Source: Aquimarina aquimarini
GTDB taxonomy: Bacteria; Bacteroidota; Bacteroidia; Flavobacteriales; Flavobacteriaceae
Direction: 5' to 3'
Length of the DNA: 64,000 nt
Assembly: GCF_900299535.1 (NCBI RefSeq)
Contig: NZ_OMKE01000017.1
Location: 1-64,000, forward strand
Shown: one piece after another, positions 44,835 to 54,340 of the stretch
Numbering within the stretch: the first letter of the stretch is position 1
How the letters are laid out: each line of letters begins with the position of its first letter
The notes under the pieces: generated by a model
Seen by the model: the letters and a program-made list of their open reading frames with translations, nothing else
Databases searched by the model: none
Told to the model about the DNA's origin: nothing
Translations under genes and position numbers: made by a program

Positions 44835-44879
44835 AAAATATAAAAAGGGATACCATCATGGTATCCCTTTTTATATTTT
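44835..44879. terminator. Bidirectional intrinsic terminator
   Basis: Perfect 21-base-pair stem (core AAAAAGGGATACCA / TGGTATCCCTTTTT), 3-base loop, between the convergent DUF1573 and retropepsin genes. Confidence 0.87.
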
Positions 44880-44905
44880 TATAACTCTCAAAAAAATATG
44901 CTAAT

Positions 44906-46255
44906 TCAAAGTACCTTTTTTAAAGAAAACTGATAATTCATCATAATACCTAATCGTTCTATCTTCATTCTAATTTTCTTCCCTTCATCAAGATAAAACA
45001 AATCATTAAGGTCAGAAAGTTTATATTGGTATGCTCTCTTACCATTTACCTGTAAAATAACATCTCCTTTTTTTAACCCTGCAAGTTCTGCCGGTGAATT
45101 TGGCCTTACATCCATAATTTCATATTTAGGTTGAAGCACAAAATTATTCAACAATTCAAATGTTTTCTTACTCACGATCTTATTAAGTCCTAAATATACC
45201 CTGTCCTTTTCTTTATAATCTTTTACCGCAGTAAAACCAGAGTGTTGTATCGTAAGACCACTCATATTATAATTAAATGGTTTTCCAAAAAAACTATTCT
45301 TTTTAAAAGATATTTTTTTATGAGGATAATCCAAAATAATATTAAATCTCTTCAAAACATTACCTCCTAATGATCCTTGCCTATTATCCAAAGAGATACC
45401 TTGTATATAAATTGAATCAGGAAACGAAGTAGTTACTTCTTTCATTTTGAATGCACCAATATGAAGTCCTTTAATTTTAGTTTTCTCTCCATAAATTTCA
45501 CCACTAAACCCTTTACCCAAAAAATCTCTAAAAGAATTTTCTGAAGGATATATCCCTTTTTCTTTATTTTTAAACAACCACAAAGAAGAACCTGATCCTG
45601 AATCTAATAATAAGTTTACATCAATCAAGCCTTCTACTGCCTCATACTTTGCTTTAACAAAAGGTCTTTTCTTTTTTCCTCTAAAATCCAACGCTGTTTG
45701 ATAGCATTTTTTGCACTTTTTGTATTGATACGATTCAGGATTATACAGCTTAATTATCTTTTTACTATAATTAATATCTAAAACAAAATCTTTAATAAAA
45801 TCATATCCAATAATTCCATGTACTGGAAATCCCATTCTTGGAGAGAAGTTGATTGATTCATCCAATACTAAATAAATCTTGTGATTTGCACTTGTTGCTT
45901 TACCAATAGTTACTTCATTATTCATAGATTTTATAGCCTCTACAGGCTCATTATCCCCTAATCCTCTAAGATAAATCTTGGATGTATTTTTGAGCTCTAT
46001 AGAACTTTTATTATCTACACTAAAAATAATAGTAGATCCTACTCCTGTATCCAAAATAAACGACAACTCTACACCGTTTACAACGACAGGAACAATAATA
46101 AGATTATTCGCTAATTCAAATCTAACTTTATCCTTCTTTTTCCCAATAGGTAATTCAAAGTCTTTTTGGGCAAAAAGAATAACATGAGATAATAGAAATA
46201 ATATAGTAATCTTACTTTTAAGAAAATAGCAAAAACCTTGTGATAAAACCTTCAT
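44906..46255 (-). CDS. Secreted retropepsin-like aspartyl protease with PDZ domain
   Basis: 449 residues with an N-terminal signal peptide (cleavage likely after LFAQ, residue 30). Two aspartyl half-sites are visible: FILDTGVGST (D69) and LLLDSGSGSS (D218), so one chain may supply both catalytic Asp residues. A C-terminal PDZ domain lies at about 365-445 (PNSPAELAGLKKGDVILQVNG). This architecture is common in Bacteroidota; substrates are unknown. Single gene, periplasmic or exported. Confidence 0.87.
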   Translation of the reverse strand: MKVLSQGFCYFLKSKITILFLLSHVILFAQKDFELPIGKKKDKVRFELANNLIIVPVVVNGVELSFILDTGVGSTIIFSVDNKSSIELKNTSKIYLRGLGDNEPVEAIKSMNNEVTIGKATSANHKIYLVLDESINFSPRMGFPVHGIIGYDFIKDFVLDINYSKKIIKLYNPESYQYKKCKKCYQTALDFRGKKKRPFVKAKYEAVEGLIDVNLLLDSGSGSSLWLFKNKEKGIYPSENSFRDFLGKGFSGEIYGEKTKIKGLHIGAFKMKEVTTSFPDSIYIQGISLDNRQGSLGGNVLKRFNIILDYPHKKISFKKNSFFGKPFNYNMSGLTIQHSGFTAVKDYKEKDRVYLGLNKIVSKKTFELLNNFVLQPKYEIMDVRPNSPAELAGLKKGDVILQVNGKRAYQYKLSDLNDLFYLDEGKKIRMKIERLGIMMNYQFSLKKVL

Positions 46256-46360
46256 TACAATAAATATAGAAAAATAGTTGAAAAATCATAGCAACTATAC
46301 ATCTATTTCTTAATTATTTTAAGACATTTACTGCCGTTTTATTTTTCAAAATCAGACTCA

Positions 46361-47551
46361 ATGCCAATAGTATCAAAAAAAGGAAAAGCTATGCCTGAAT
46401 CACCAATTCGAAAATTGGTTCCTTTTGCAGAAAAAGCTGCAAAAGAAGGTAAGCATATTTATCATCTTAACATTGGTCAACCTGACATCAAGACTCCAGT
46501 TGGAGTGATGGATGCAATACGTAATCATGATTTAGACATCCTAGCCTATAGTCATTCTGCAGGGTTTGAGAGTTTAAGAAATAAATTAGCAACCTATTAT
46601 ACTAAACACAGTATTTCTGTCTCTTCTGATGATATTCTGATCACTACAGGAGGCAGTGAGGCCTTAATTTTCACTATGGGTAGTATCACTGATCCTGGAG
46701 ACGAAATCATTGTCCCAGAACCTTTTTACGCAAACTATTATAGCTTCTCTACTCAATCTAATATCAAAGTAGTTCCTGTTGTTTCCAAAATCGAAAATGG
46801 GTTTGCATTACCATTGATATCTGAATTTGAAAAACTTATCACTAACAAAACAAAAGCTATTCTAATTTGTAATCCTGGTAATCCAACTGGATACCTATAT
46901 AGCAAAGAAGAAATAAAACAATTGGCTAAACTTGCAATCAAATATGATCTCTTTTTGATTTCTGATGAAGTATATCGTGAATTTGTATATGATGATTCTG
47001 AGCATTATTCTATTTTGCAAGAAAAGAATCTAGACAATCATGCTATTATTATAGATTCTGTTTCCAAAAGGTACAGTATGTGTGGAGCACGTATCGGGTG
47101 CATGATAAGCAAAAACAAGAGTGTAATTGCTACTGCAATGAAATTTGCACAAGCGCGTTTGAGTCCGCCTACTCTAGCACAAATAGCAAGCGAAGCAGCT
47201 CTAGACACTCCTGATTCCTACTACACCGAAACGGTTGCAAAATACAAAGCTAGAAGAGACACTCTAGTTGCTGGACTCAACGAAATACCTGGAGTAAAAG
47301 TAACTACTCCAAAAGGCGCTTTTTATTGTATCGCCGAGTTACCGATCAAAGATGCAGATCATTTTTCAGAATGGCTTTTGGATCAGTTTGATTTAGACAA
47401 ACAAACAGTTATGCTAGCGCCTGCATCTGGATTTTACTCAAGCCCTGATAAAGGAAAAAAACAAGTGCGTATTGCGTATGTATTAAATCGTAGAGATCTA
47501 AAAAAAGCAATCGAGATATTAAAAAAAGCACTAGAAAAATATAATCAATAA
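46361..47551 (+). CDS. PLP-dependent aminotransferase, class I (aspartate type)
   Basis: 396 residues, fold type I. Markers: HLNIGQPDIKTP near the N-terminus, TTGGSEALIFTM, CNPGNPTGYLYS, ISDEVYREFVYD, and the PLP lysine K236 in DSVSKRYSMCGARIG. C-terminal PASGFY and VRIAYVL follow. It probably transfers the amino group of aspartate or related amino acids; exact specificity is uncertain. It overlaps murB by one base (TAATG), so both are co-translated. Confidence 0.9.
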   Translation: MPIVSKKGKAMPESPIRKLVPFAEKAAKEGKHIYHLNIGQPDIKTPVGVMDAIRNHDLDILAYSHSAGFESLRNKLATYYTKHSISVSSDDILITTGGSEALIFTMGSITDPGDEIIVPEPFYANYYSFSTQSNIKVVPVVSKIENGFALPLISEFEKLITNKTKAILICNPGNPTGYLYSKEEIKQLAKLAIKYDLFLISDEVYREFVYDDSEHYSILQEKNLDNHAIIIDSVSKRYSMCGARIGCMISKNKSVIATAMKFAQARLSPPTLAQIASEAALDTPDSYYTETVAKYKARRDTLVAGLNEIPGVKVTTPKGAFYCIAELPIKDADHFSEWLLDQFDLDKQTVMLAPASGFYSSPDKGKKQVRIAYVLNRRDLKKAIEILKKALEKYNQ

Positions 47552-48564
47552 TGAAAATCGAGTACAATAAGTCTCTAAAAAGATACAATACTTTTGGAAT
47601 CGAAGTTTTTGCTTCTGAATTTGCAACGATCACCTCTATAAATGAGCTCGAAGACACTCTTATCAAAAACGAGAATAAACCGCTTTTCATACTCAGCGGA
47701 GGAAGTAATATGTTATTGACAAAAAACATAAATTCTCTCGTATTACATATTTCTATCAAAGGAATTACAGTTACAGAAACATCAGACACACACGTATTGG
47801 TATCTTCAAATGCAGGAGAAAACTGGCATGACTTTGTTCAATATTGTATCAAAAACAATTACGGAGGTTTAGAAAACTTATCATTAATCCCAGGTTATGT
47901 AGGTAGTGCTCCTATTCAAAATATTGGAGCGTATGGAGTAGAACTCAAAGACACAATGGTGAGCTGTGAAGCAATTAATATTTCTACAAGAAAAAAACAT
48001 ATTTTTCTAAACAACGATTGTAAGTTTGGGTATCGTAACTCTATTTTTAAAAACGAAGCAAAAGGAGAGTATATCATTACTAAAGTTACATTTAAACTGA
48101 CAAAAAAAGAACACCAACTCAACACTAGTTATGGTGCGATAGAAAATGCTTTAGCTGATCAAAAAATCACCCAACCCACAATCAAAGATGTATCTGATGC
48201 TGTTATCAAAATACGACAAAGCAAACTCCCAAATCCTTCAGAAATAGGGAATAGTGGTAGTTTTTTTAAAAACCCAGTAATAAACTCTGATCACTTTATA
48301 AAGCTTCAACAAGCACATCCTAACATTCCTTTTTATAAAATAGACAAAAATCATATCAAAATCCCCGCTGGCTGGCTAATAGAACAATCTGGTTTCAAAG
48401 GAAAACGTTGGGGAGATGCTGGAGTGCATCAAAAACAAGCCTTGGTTTTAGTAAATTACAACAATGCAACAGGAAATGAAGTTCTTGAAATATCAAAAAA
48501 AATAGTAACTACAATCAAAGATAAATTTAATATATCTCTAGAAACAGAAGTTAATATCATCTAG
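47551..48564 (+). CDS. murB: UDP-N-acetylenolpyruvoylglucosamine reductase
   Basis: 337 residues, FAD-dependent enzyme making UDP-N-acetylmuramate. Visible: NTFGIEVFAS at the start, FILSGGSNMLLT in the FAD domain, NLSLIPGYVGSAPIQNIGAYG, FGYRNSIFK and the C-terminal GNSGSFFKNPV with the catalytic serine, then AGWLIEQSGFKG. Length fits type I MurB. It starts on the last base of the aminotransferase stop. Confidence 0.96.
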   Translation: MKIEYNKSLKRYNTFGIEVFASEFATITSINELEDTLIKNENKPLFILSGGSNMLLTKNINSLVLHISIKGITVTETSDTHVLVSSNAGENWHDFVQYCIKNNYGGLENLSLIPGYVGSAPIQNIGAYGVELKDTMVSCEAINISTRKKHIFLNNDCKFGYRNSIFKNEAKGEYIITKVTFKLTKKEHQLNTSYGAIENALADQKITQPTIKDVSDAVIKIRQSKLPNPSEIGNSGSFFKNPVINSDHFIKLQQAHPNIPFYKIDKNHIKIPAGWLIEQSGFKGKRWGDAGVHQKQALVLVNYNNATGNEVLEISKKIVTTIKDKFNISLETEVNII

Positions 48565-48845
48565 TATAAACATTATACAAAAAATTGAACTACTACGCTT
48601 ATTTTTGAGATCCCCCACTTCTTAAACCCGATATATAATCTAGAACTTCGCTATGAAGCTTGAGAGTACAATAAAAATTGGTGTTTTCTTAATTTTAGCG
48701 TAATACCAATGCGGTTAAATTTAAAAATGGAGCGTAACCTTTGTTTTTGCAGAACTTGCAAGATGTAATAGATTTTCTAACGCATAAAGTGGGTTAAATA
48801 CACATTCTTTGTATCTTTGCATATAATTTTGATTTTATAATAATT
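48565..48845. other. Intergenic region with unusual composition before a four-cysteine protein gene
   Basis: About 280 bases that are less AT-rich and less poly-A/T than other gaps here. It contains short inverted repeats (CTTCGCTATGAAG near 48650; CTTGCAAG near 48757) and a repeated AGCGTAA. It could be a repeat family copy or insertion remnant, but no ORF or clear ends are seen. An exact -7 box lies at its end. Confidence 0.4.
48812..48819 (+). promoter_or_regulatory. -7 box TATCTTTG
   Basis: Exact TAnnTTTG match 27 bases before the ATG at 48846; it would drive the small membrane protein and the sigma factor. Confidence 0.55.
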
Positions 48846-49052
48846 ATGAAGCTTATATTACTTACAATTGGTTTATTACTAATGGCATTTGCTGGTATTG
48901 CTATTAAATTATGGGCAAAAAAAGATGGTAAATTCGCAGGCACTTGTGCAAGTCAAAGTCCATTTCTTAACAAAGAAGGAGAATCATGCTCCCTTTGTGG
49001 TAAAACTCCTGATCAATATTCGTCTTGTAATGATGAAGAACATTCTAGTTAA
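48846..49052 (+). CDS. Small membrane protein with four cysteines
   Basis: 68 residues. One N-terminal transmembrane helix (about 2-23) is followed by a short soluble tail with C34, C48, C51 and C61, including CSLCG, a knuckle-like pair that could bind zinc or an Fe-S centre or form disulfides. The N-terminal helix could also be an uncleaved signal, so the tail would face either side. The ECF-type sigma gene starts 41 bases downstream on the same strand. Function unknown; small proteins of this type are frequent in flavobacteria. Confidence 0.75.
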   Translation: MKLILLTIGLLLMAFAGIAIKLWAKKDGKFAGTCASQSPFLNKEGESCSLCGKTPDQYSSCNDEEHSS

Positions 49053-49093
49053 TCTTTTATCAAACTTGTAGTATTTCATTCAAAAAAAAATCA

Positions 49094-49663
49094 TTGAGAA
49101 AAGAAAAATCAATCCTCCTAGAAGATCATATAAAAAAAGCTAAAGAAGGAAAACAAATATCTTTTAATTATCTTCTAGATACATTTTGGAATGACGTATA
49201 CAGTTTTCAATTAAAAAGAACTCAGGATGAATATGAAGCAGAGGATATAACAATACAAAGTTTTTCTAGAGCATTTGACAAAATCAACACATTCAAAGAA
49301 GAATATAACTTCAAAACTTGGTTAATTCAAATTTCTAAGAATATCCATATTGATTTATTACGTAAAAAAAATGCATCAATCCAATCCAAAACGACTGCGC
49401 AAGTAGATGATGTAGTATATAAAATCATAGACCGCACTCCCACTCCCGAAGATAAATTGATTACAGAGCAAAACCTAGCTCAATTATTACTTTATATCAA
49501 AAGATTAAAACCTAACTACCAAAAAGTAATTAATTTACGTTATTTTCAAGAATTGAGTTATAAAGAAATTGCACATCACCTCGATGAACCTATAAATAAC
49601 GTAAAAGTAAAATTATTACGTGCAAGAAAACTATTATCAGAAATTATCACCGATGCAAACTAA
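49094..49663 (+). CDS. ECF-type RNA polymerase sigma factor
   Basis: 189 residues. Sigma region 2 is seen as FNYLLDTFWNDVYSFQLKRT through EAEDITIQSFSRAF and FKTWLIQISKNIHIDLLRKK; region 4 as LKPNYQKVINLRYFQELSYK with the helix-turn-helix YKEIAHHLDEPINNVKVKLLRAR. It would redirect RNA polymerase in response to an unknown cue. The frame has no internal Met and no upstream ATG before a stop, so TTG at 49094 is the only conventional start. No anti-sigma gene follows. Confidence 0.9.
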   Translation: MRKEKSILLEDHIKKAKEGKQISFNYLLDTFWNDVYSFQLKRTQDEYEAEDITIQSFSRAFDKINTFKEEYNFKTWLIQISKNIHIDLLRKKNASIQSKTTAQVDDVVYKIIDRTPTPEDKLITEQNLAQLLLYIKRLKPNYQKVINLRYFQELSYKEIAHHLDEPINNVKVKLLRARKLLSEIITDAN

Positions 49664-49681
49664 GCATTTATTCCTGTTTAA

Positions 49682-49924
49682 TTACCTTAATTTAAAAGAA
49701 GCAAATTGTTTGATAACACCATACAAAGGATCAATCCATTTATCATGAATCTTCTTATCATATTTTACAAATTTCTGAATTAATCCTTTTGGTGCAGAAA
49801 TTTCTTTTTCTAAAGCTGTAATATTAATATACTTTTGATTATTAATTAACCATTTCTCTACACGTTTTCGATTGTTTTGTATTTTTTTTAGACTTACCAA
49901 CTCTTCATGCATGATACTTAACAT
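49682..49924 (-). CDS. Small hypothetical protein, possibly helix-turn-helix
   Basis: 80 residues from ATG 49924 (a second ATG lies four codons later). It is basic and helical. A segment ITALEKEISAPKGLIQKFVK resembles a compact helix-turn-helix where a short residue stretch is followed by a basic helix, and the end WIDPLYGVIKQF is typical of small DNA-binding proteins of Bacteroidota. The call is based on pattern only. Convergent with the sigma factor gene, 18 bases apart. Confidence 0.55.
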   Translation of the reverse strand: MLSIMHEELVSLKKIQNNRKRVEKWLINNQKYINITALEKEISAPKGLIQKFVKYDKKIHDKWIDPLYGVIKQFASFKLR

Positions 49925-50162
49925 TTATCAGACAAGATAACTGGCAAAATCAAAAAAAATTTTACATTAACTTAATTTTAACCTGATGTTAAAGCTCTGT
50001 TTTAAGGTGGTTTTGCAATAAAAAAAGAATAATTGTAATAATATTACTTACTATTCCCTATACTACTATAAAACTTAGTTTTTTATCACTACCCCCCTCA
50101 AATTTATTCCTAATGAAGTATGAACTTTATTCAAAACTTCATTTTAATCTAAGCATTCTTTG

Positions 50163-50170
50163 TACTTTTG
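50163..50170 (+). promoter_or_regulatory. -7 box TACTTTTG for lipA
   Basis: Exact TAnnTTTG match 18 bases before the ATG at 50188. It lies inside the longer frame that opens at 50113 and so argues for the later start. Confidence 0.6.
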
Positions 50171-50187
50171 CTAAAAACATTGCTTGT

Positions 50188-51060
50188 ATGAATAATGATG
50201 TTATTAGCGTAGCTCCTCCTAAGGGAAAACCAAAATGGTTACGTGTTAAACTTCCTACCGGAAAAAAATACACTGAACTCAGAGGTCTGGTAGATAAGTA
50301 TAACCTACACACTATTTGCACCTCAGGAAGTTGTCCTAATATGGGAGAATGCTGGAGTGAAGGTACTGCTACCTTTATGATATTAGGAAATATCTGTACA
50401 CGCTCCTGTGGTTTTTGTGGAGTAAAAACAGGGAGGCCAGAAACTGTAGATTGGGAAGAACCAGAAAAAGTTGCCAGATCTATAAAATTAATGAACATCA
50501 AACATGCTGTTATCACATCTGTAGACCGTGATGATCTTGCTGATGGAGGATCTATAATTTGGTCAGAAACTATTCAGGCCATACGAAGAATGAATCCTGA
50601 AACGACATTAGAAACATTGATTCCCGACTTCCAGTTAAAAACAAAAAACATAGATAGGATAATCGCAGTAAAGCCAGAAGTAGTTTCTCATAATATGGAA
50701 ACCGTAAAACGATTAACACGAGAAGTTAGAATTCAAGCCAAATATGAACAAAGTCTACAAGTGCTAAAATATCTTAAAGATAATGGGATTAGACGTACAA
50801 AAAGTGGAATTATGTTAGGCCTTGGAGAAAAGGAAGAAGAAGTAATACAAGTACTCAAAGATCTTAAATCAGTAAATCTGGATGTTGTAACAATAGGACA
50901 ATACTTACAACCAAGTAAAAAACACCTACCAGTAAAACAATTCATTACTCCAGATCAATTTAAAAAATACGAAGAAATAGGTCTTGAAATGGGATTCAGA
51001 CATGTAGAAAGTAGTGCCTTAGTAAGATCTTCTTACAAAGCTCAAAAACACTTGACTTAG
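50188..51060 (+). CDS. lipA: Lipoyl synthase
   Basis: 290 residues from ATG 50188. Radical SAM enzyme that inserts sulfur into octanoyl groups on lipoyl domains. The auxiliary cluster cysteines C44, C49 and C55 (CTSGSCPNMGEC) and the radical-SAM triad C70, C74, C77 (CTRSCGFC) are intact, and the C-terminal RSSY motif is seen in LVRSSYKA. The longer frame from 50113 would start upstream of the promoter box. gap follows after 25 bases. Confidence 0.96.
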   Translation: MNNDVISVAPPKGKPKWLRVKLPTGKKYTELRGLVDKYNLHTICTSGSCPNMGECWSEGTATFMILGNICTRSCGFCGVKTGRPETVDWEEPEKVARSIKLMNIKHAVITSVDRDDLADGGSIIWSETIQAIRRMNPETTLETLIPDFQLKTKNIDRIIAVKPEVVSHNMETVKRLTREVRIQAKYEQSLQVLKYLKDNGIRRTKSGIMLGLGEKEEEVIQVLKDLKSVNLDVVTIGQYLQPSKKHLPVKQFITPDQFKKYEEIGLEMGFRHVESSALVRSSYKAQKHLT

Positions 51061-51085
51061 ACCTTATAAAAGCTGTAAAAAATTA

Positions 51086-52090
51086 ATGAATACACCTACT
51101 AGAGTTGCAATTAATGGTTTTGGAAGAATAGGCCGTAATTTATTTAGGCTATTAATCAATCATAAAGATATACAGGTAGTAGCTATCAATGATCTTTCTG
51201 ACTCAAAAACCTTAAGCCACCTTCTTAAATACGACAGTATTCACGGTATTTCTTCTGCTACAATAGCACACACCGAAGGACATATAATAGTTAACAACAC
51301 CTTAATACCTTTACTAAACGAAGTAGACCCTAAGAATTGTAATTGGAAAAAATACGATGTTGATGTTGTTATAGAAGCAACAGGGAAATTTAAAACCAAA
51401 TCAGACGCAGAAAAACATCTTACCGCAGGAGCTAAAAAAGTCATTCTCTCTGCTCCTCCAATTGAAGATAGTATAAAAACTATTGTTATGGGGGTAAATG
51501 ATCACATTATTGACGGTTCTGAAACCATCATCTCAAACGCTTCATGCACCACCAACAATGCAGCTCCTATGATCAAGGTGGTAAATGATCTTTGTGGAAT
51601 TGAACAAGCATACATTACCACAATACATAGTTACACTACCGATCAAAGCCTTCATGATCAACCTCATAGAGATTTAAGAAGAGCTAGAGCTGCTAATCAA
51701 TCTATAGTTCCTACCACCACAGGAGCCGCAAAAGCGTTAACAAAAATATTCCCTGATTTAAGTAGTGTTATAGGGGGATGTGGTATACGAGTTCCTGTAC
51801 CAAATGGATCGCTTACAGATATCACCTTCAATGTAAAAAATCCAACCTCTATCGAAGAAATTAATGCGGCATTCAAAAAAGCATCAGAAACTAACCTAAA
51901 AGGCATTCTATCTTATACAGAAGACCCAATCGTATCTGTTGATATTCTTGGAAACCCATACTCTTGTACATTTGATTCACTTATGACTTCTGTTATAGGA
52001 AAGATGATAAAAATCATAGGATGGTATGATAACGAAATTGGATATAGTAACAGAATAATTGATTTAATTATCAACATTTGCAAGAAATAA
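51086..52090 (+). CDS. gap: Glyceraldehyde-3-phosphate dehydrogenase
   Basis: 334 residues, type I. NAD-binding NGFGRIGRNLFR at the N-terminus and the catalytic site SNASCTTNNAAP with C154, followed by TIHSYTTDQ, support the call. It oxidises glyceraldehyde 3-phosphate in glycolysis or runs in reverse in gluconeogenesis. It lies between lipA (25 bases upstream) and a hybrid histidine kinase (30 bases downstream), all plus strand, so a three-gene operon is likely. It may be a second paralog rather than the main glycolytic enzyme; this cannot be told here. Confidence 0.95.
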   Translation: MNTPTRVAINGFGRIGRNLFRLLINHKDIQVVAINDLSDSKTLSHLLKYDSIHGISSATIAHTEGHIIVNNTLIPLLNEVDPKNCNWKKYDVDVVIEATGKFKTKSDAEKHLTAGAKKVILSAPPIEDSIKTIVMGVNDHIIDGSETIISNASCTTNNAAPMIKVVNDLCGIEQAYITTIHSYTTDQSLHDQPHRDLRRARAANQSIVPTTTGAAKALTKIFPDLSSVIGGCGIRVPVPNGSLTDITFNVKNPTSIEEINAAFKKASETNLKGILSYTEDPIVSVDILGNPYSCTFDSLMTSVIGKMIKIIGWYDNEIGYSNRIIDLIINICKK

Positions 52091-52120
52091 CTATCTTAGT
52101 TGAGATATTTCAGAGGAAAA

Positions 52121-54340
52121 ATGCCAACCCAAATCAAATATTTTATAATTACGTTATTACTTATTTGTTATTTTCATAGTCCTGCACAAACTTCAGAACT
52201 TGAAAACAACCAAATAAAAGATTCTATTCAAAATTATTTATCAAATGCTTCCCGCTCAATAGAACAAACAAAATTAGAACTTGCTCTTTCTAATATAATA
52301 AATGCAAAAGAACTAGCGCTACAAGAAAGAGACAGAACTTATATAGCTAAAACCAATATGGTTCTTGCTAAACTCTACAGGGAATTAGGAGACATTAAAA
52401 AGGCCGAACAACAAATCCTTGAAGCAATTGCAATCCAGAATGATCAAAAAGACGAAATTACACTAGCCTGTTCTTATACAATCTATGGCTCTGTTGCTAC
52501 AAAGCTTAAAAAATACAAAACAGCACTAAAAATTCTAGAAGCTGCCCTTGCCCTAACCCAAAAAAATAAAATAAAAAACCAGGAAGGCCCCATTCAACTA
52601 AACCTAGGTCTTTTGGCTCTAGCTCAAAATCAACCTGAGTTAGCAATTCGGCATTTCAACGATGGATTACCAATAATAAATTCATTTAAACAAAATTATT
52701 TCAAAGCCAAACTACTTACCAATAAAGCCAGAGCAGAATTATTACTTGATGAAACAGATCAAGCAAAAGAAACAAACGATCTAGCGATGAAAATTGGTAA
52801 AGAAATGGGGTATGCTGAGATACGATCAGAATGCTATGAACTTTACAGTAGAATCTATGAGAAAAAAGAGAATTATCTTACTTCTCTTGATAACCTTAGA
52901 GCTCACGAAAAAATCAAAGACTCTTTATTTAATATCAATAAAGAAATTATAGCCCAAGAAGCAAGCGCTAAATTAAACTTAAACGAAAATAATGTTCTTA
53001 TTGAAGAACTCACAGAAGAAAACATTCAACAACAAAAATCTCTAAAATTAGGTCGCCTTACTACAATACTCAGTATAGCTTTGATAACCATATTATCTTT
53101 ACTCACTCTATCCTTATACAAAAACAACAACCTTAGAGCCAGAGCTAATGAATTGTTACAGAACAAAAATACCGAACTCATACTAGCAAAAGAAAATGCT
53201 GAAAGGGCCAGTGAAGCAAAGGTTCAGTTTCTTTCTACCATAACCCATGAATTAAGAACCCCTCTATATGCTGTAACAGGGTTAACCCATTTATTACTTG
53301 AAGAAAGCCCAACACCAAATCAAAAAGAACACCTTAATTCTCTTAAATTCTCAGGAGAATACCTCTTATCACTAATCAACAACATCTTAGACCTCAACAA
53401 ACTAGAAGCTAACAAAGTAGAATTAGAAAACACCTCATTTAATCTAAAAAAACGGATTAATGATGTATTAATTGCTTTAAGCAAGTCTGCAAAAGACCGA
53501 AATAATAAATTACATTATCAATTTGATGAATCCATCCCTTCTAAATTAAAAGGAGATCCTCTAAAAGTTTCACAAATCCTTATTAATCTTATCGGGAATT
53601 CTATAAAATTTACACAAAACGGAGACATTTGGATACGTGTAAAACCTATTAATAAAACAGAAAACAAAGTATTACTTAGTTTTGAAATTGAAGATAATGG
53701 AGTTGGAATTTCAGAAAAAAAACAACTTAGCATCTTTGAGAATTTCACACAAGGCTCTGTTCAAATAAATAGAAAATTTGGAGGTACTGGATTAGGTTTA
53801 TCTATCGTGAAAAATTTGTTATCTCTCATGGATAGTGAAATCAAATTAGAGAGTGAACTCGGAAAAGGCTCTAAGTTTTTGTTCACACTCAAATTTGACA
53901 TTTTTGAGGACAAAACTACCAACTACGAAGAAGAAGCCAAAAAAATTGACTTTAATGTAATGGTAGACAAACATGTTTTGGTTGTAGAAGACAATAAAAT
54001 CAATCAAATAATTACCAGAAAAATTCTTGAAAAAAATAAAATAAAATGTGATGTTGCAGATAATGGAGATATTGCAATAAGCAAAACAAAACAAAATAAT
54101 TTTGACCTTATCCTAATGGATATCCATATGCCAGGAATTAGTGGAATTGAAGCTACTAAACAAATTAGAGAATTTAATAAAGAAATCCCTATCATTGCAT
54201 TAACAGCAGTTACACTAGACGATAACCTTGATGAATTCTATGAAAACGGATTCAATGACATAATACCCAAGCCATATAAAACAGAAGAGTTTTTCACCAA
54301 ACTACATAAAGCCCTCATAAAAAAACAAACTACAGCATAA
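52121..54340 (+). CDS. Hybrid histidine kinase with TPR sensor region
   Basis: 739 residues from ATG 52121, which has AGAGGA just upstream; a TTG start at 52100 is not preferred. Signal-like N-terminus, then TPR repeats (about 40-290), one transmembrane helix (about 312-332), a coiled linker, HisKA with H376 in THELRTPL, HATPase with LINLIGNSIKF, EDNGVGIS and GGTGLGLSIV, and a C-terminal receiver domain with phosphoacceptor D667 in LILMDIHMPG and the KPY loop. No DNA-binding output is fused, so the signal goes to an unknown partner. It lies 30 bases after gap, suggesting co-transcription. Confidence 0.93.
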   Translation: MPTQIKYFIITLLLICYFHSPAQTSELENNQIKDSIQNYLSNASRSIEQTKLELALSNIINAKELALQERDRTYIAKTNMVLAKLYRELGDIKKAEQQILEAIAIQNDQKDEITLACSYTIYGSVATKLKKYKTALKILEAALALTQKNKIKNQEGPIQLNLGLLALAQNQPELAIRHFNDGLPIINSFKQNYFKAKLLTNKARAELLLDETDQAKETNDLAMKIGKEMGYAEIRSECYELYSRIYEKKENYLTSLDNLRAHEKIKDSLFNINKEIIAQEASAKLNLNENNVLIEELTEENIQQQKSLKLGRLTTILSIALITILSLLTLSLYKNNNLRARANELLQNKNTELILAKENAERASEAKVQFLSTITHELRTPLYAVTGLTHLLLEESPTPNQKEHLNSLKFSGEYLLSLINNILDLNKLEANKVELENTSFNLKKRINDVLIALSKSAKDRNNKLHYQFDESIPSKLKGDPLKVSQILINLIGNSIKFTQNGDIWIRVKPINKTENKVLLSFEIEDNGVGISEKKQLSIFENFTQGSVQINRKFGGTGLGLSIVKNLLSLMDSEIKLESELGKGSKFLFTLKFDIFEDKTTNYEEEAKKIDFNVMVDKHVLVVEDNKINQIITRKILEKNKIKCDVADNGDIAISKTKQNNFDLILMDIHMPGISGIEATKQIREFNKEIPIIALTAVTLDDNLDEFYENGFNDIIPKPYKTEEFFTKLHKALIKKQTTA

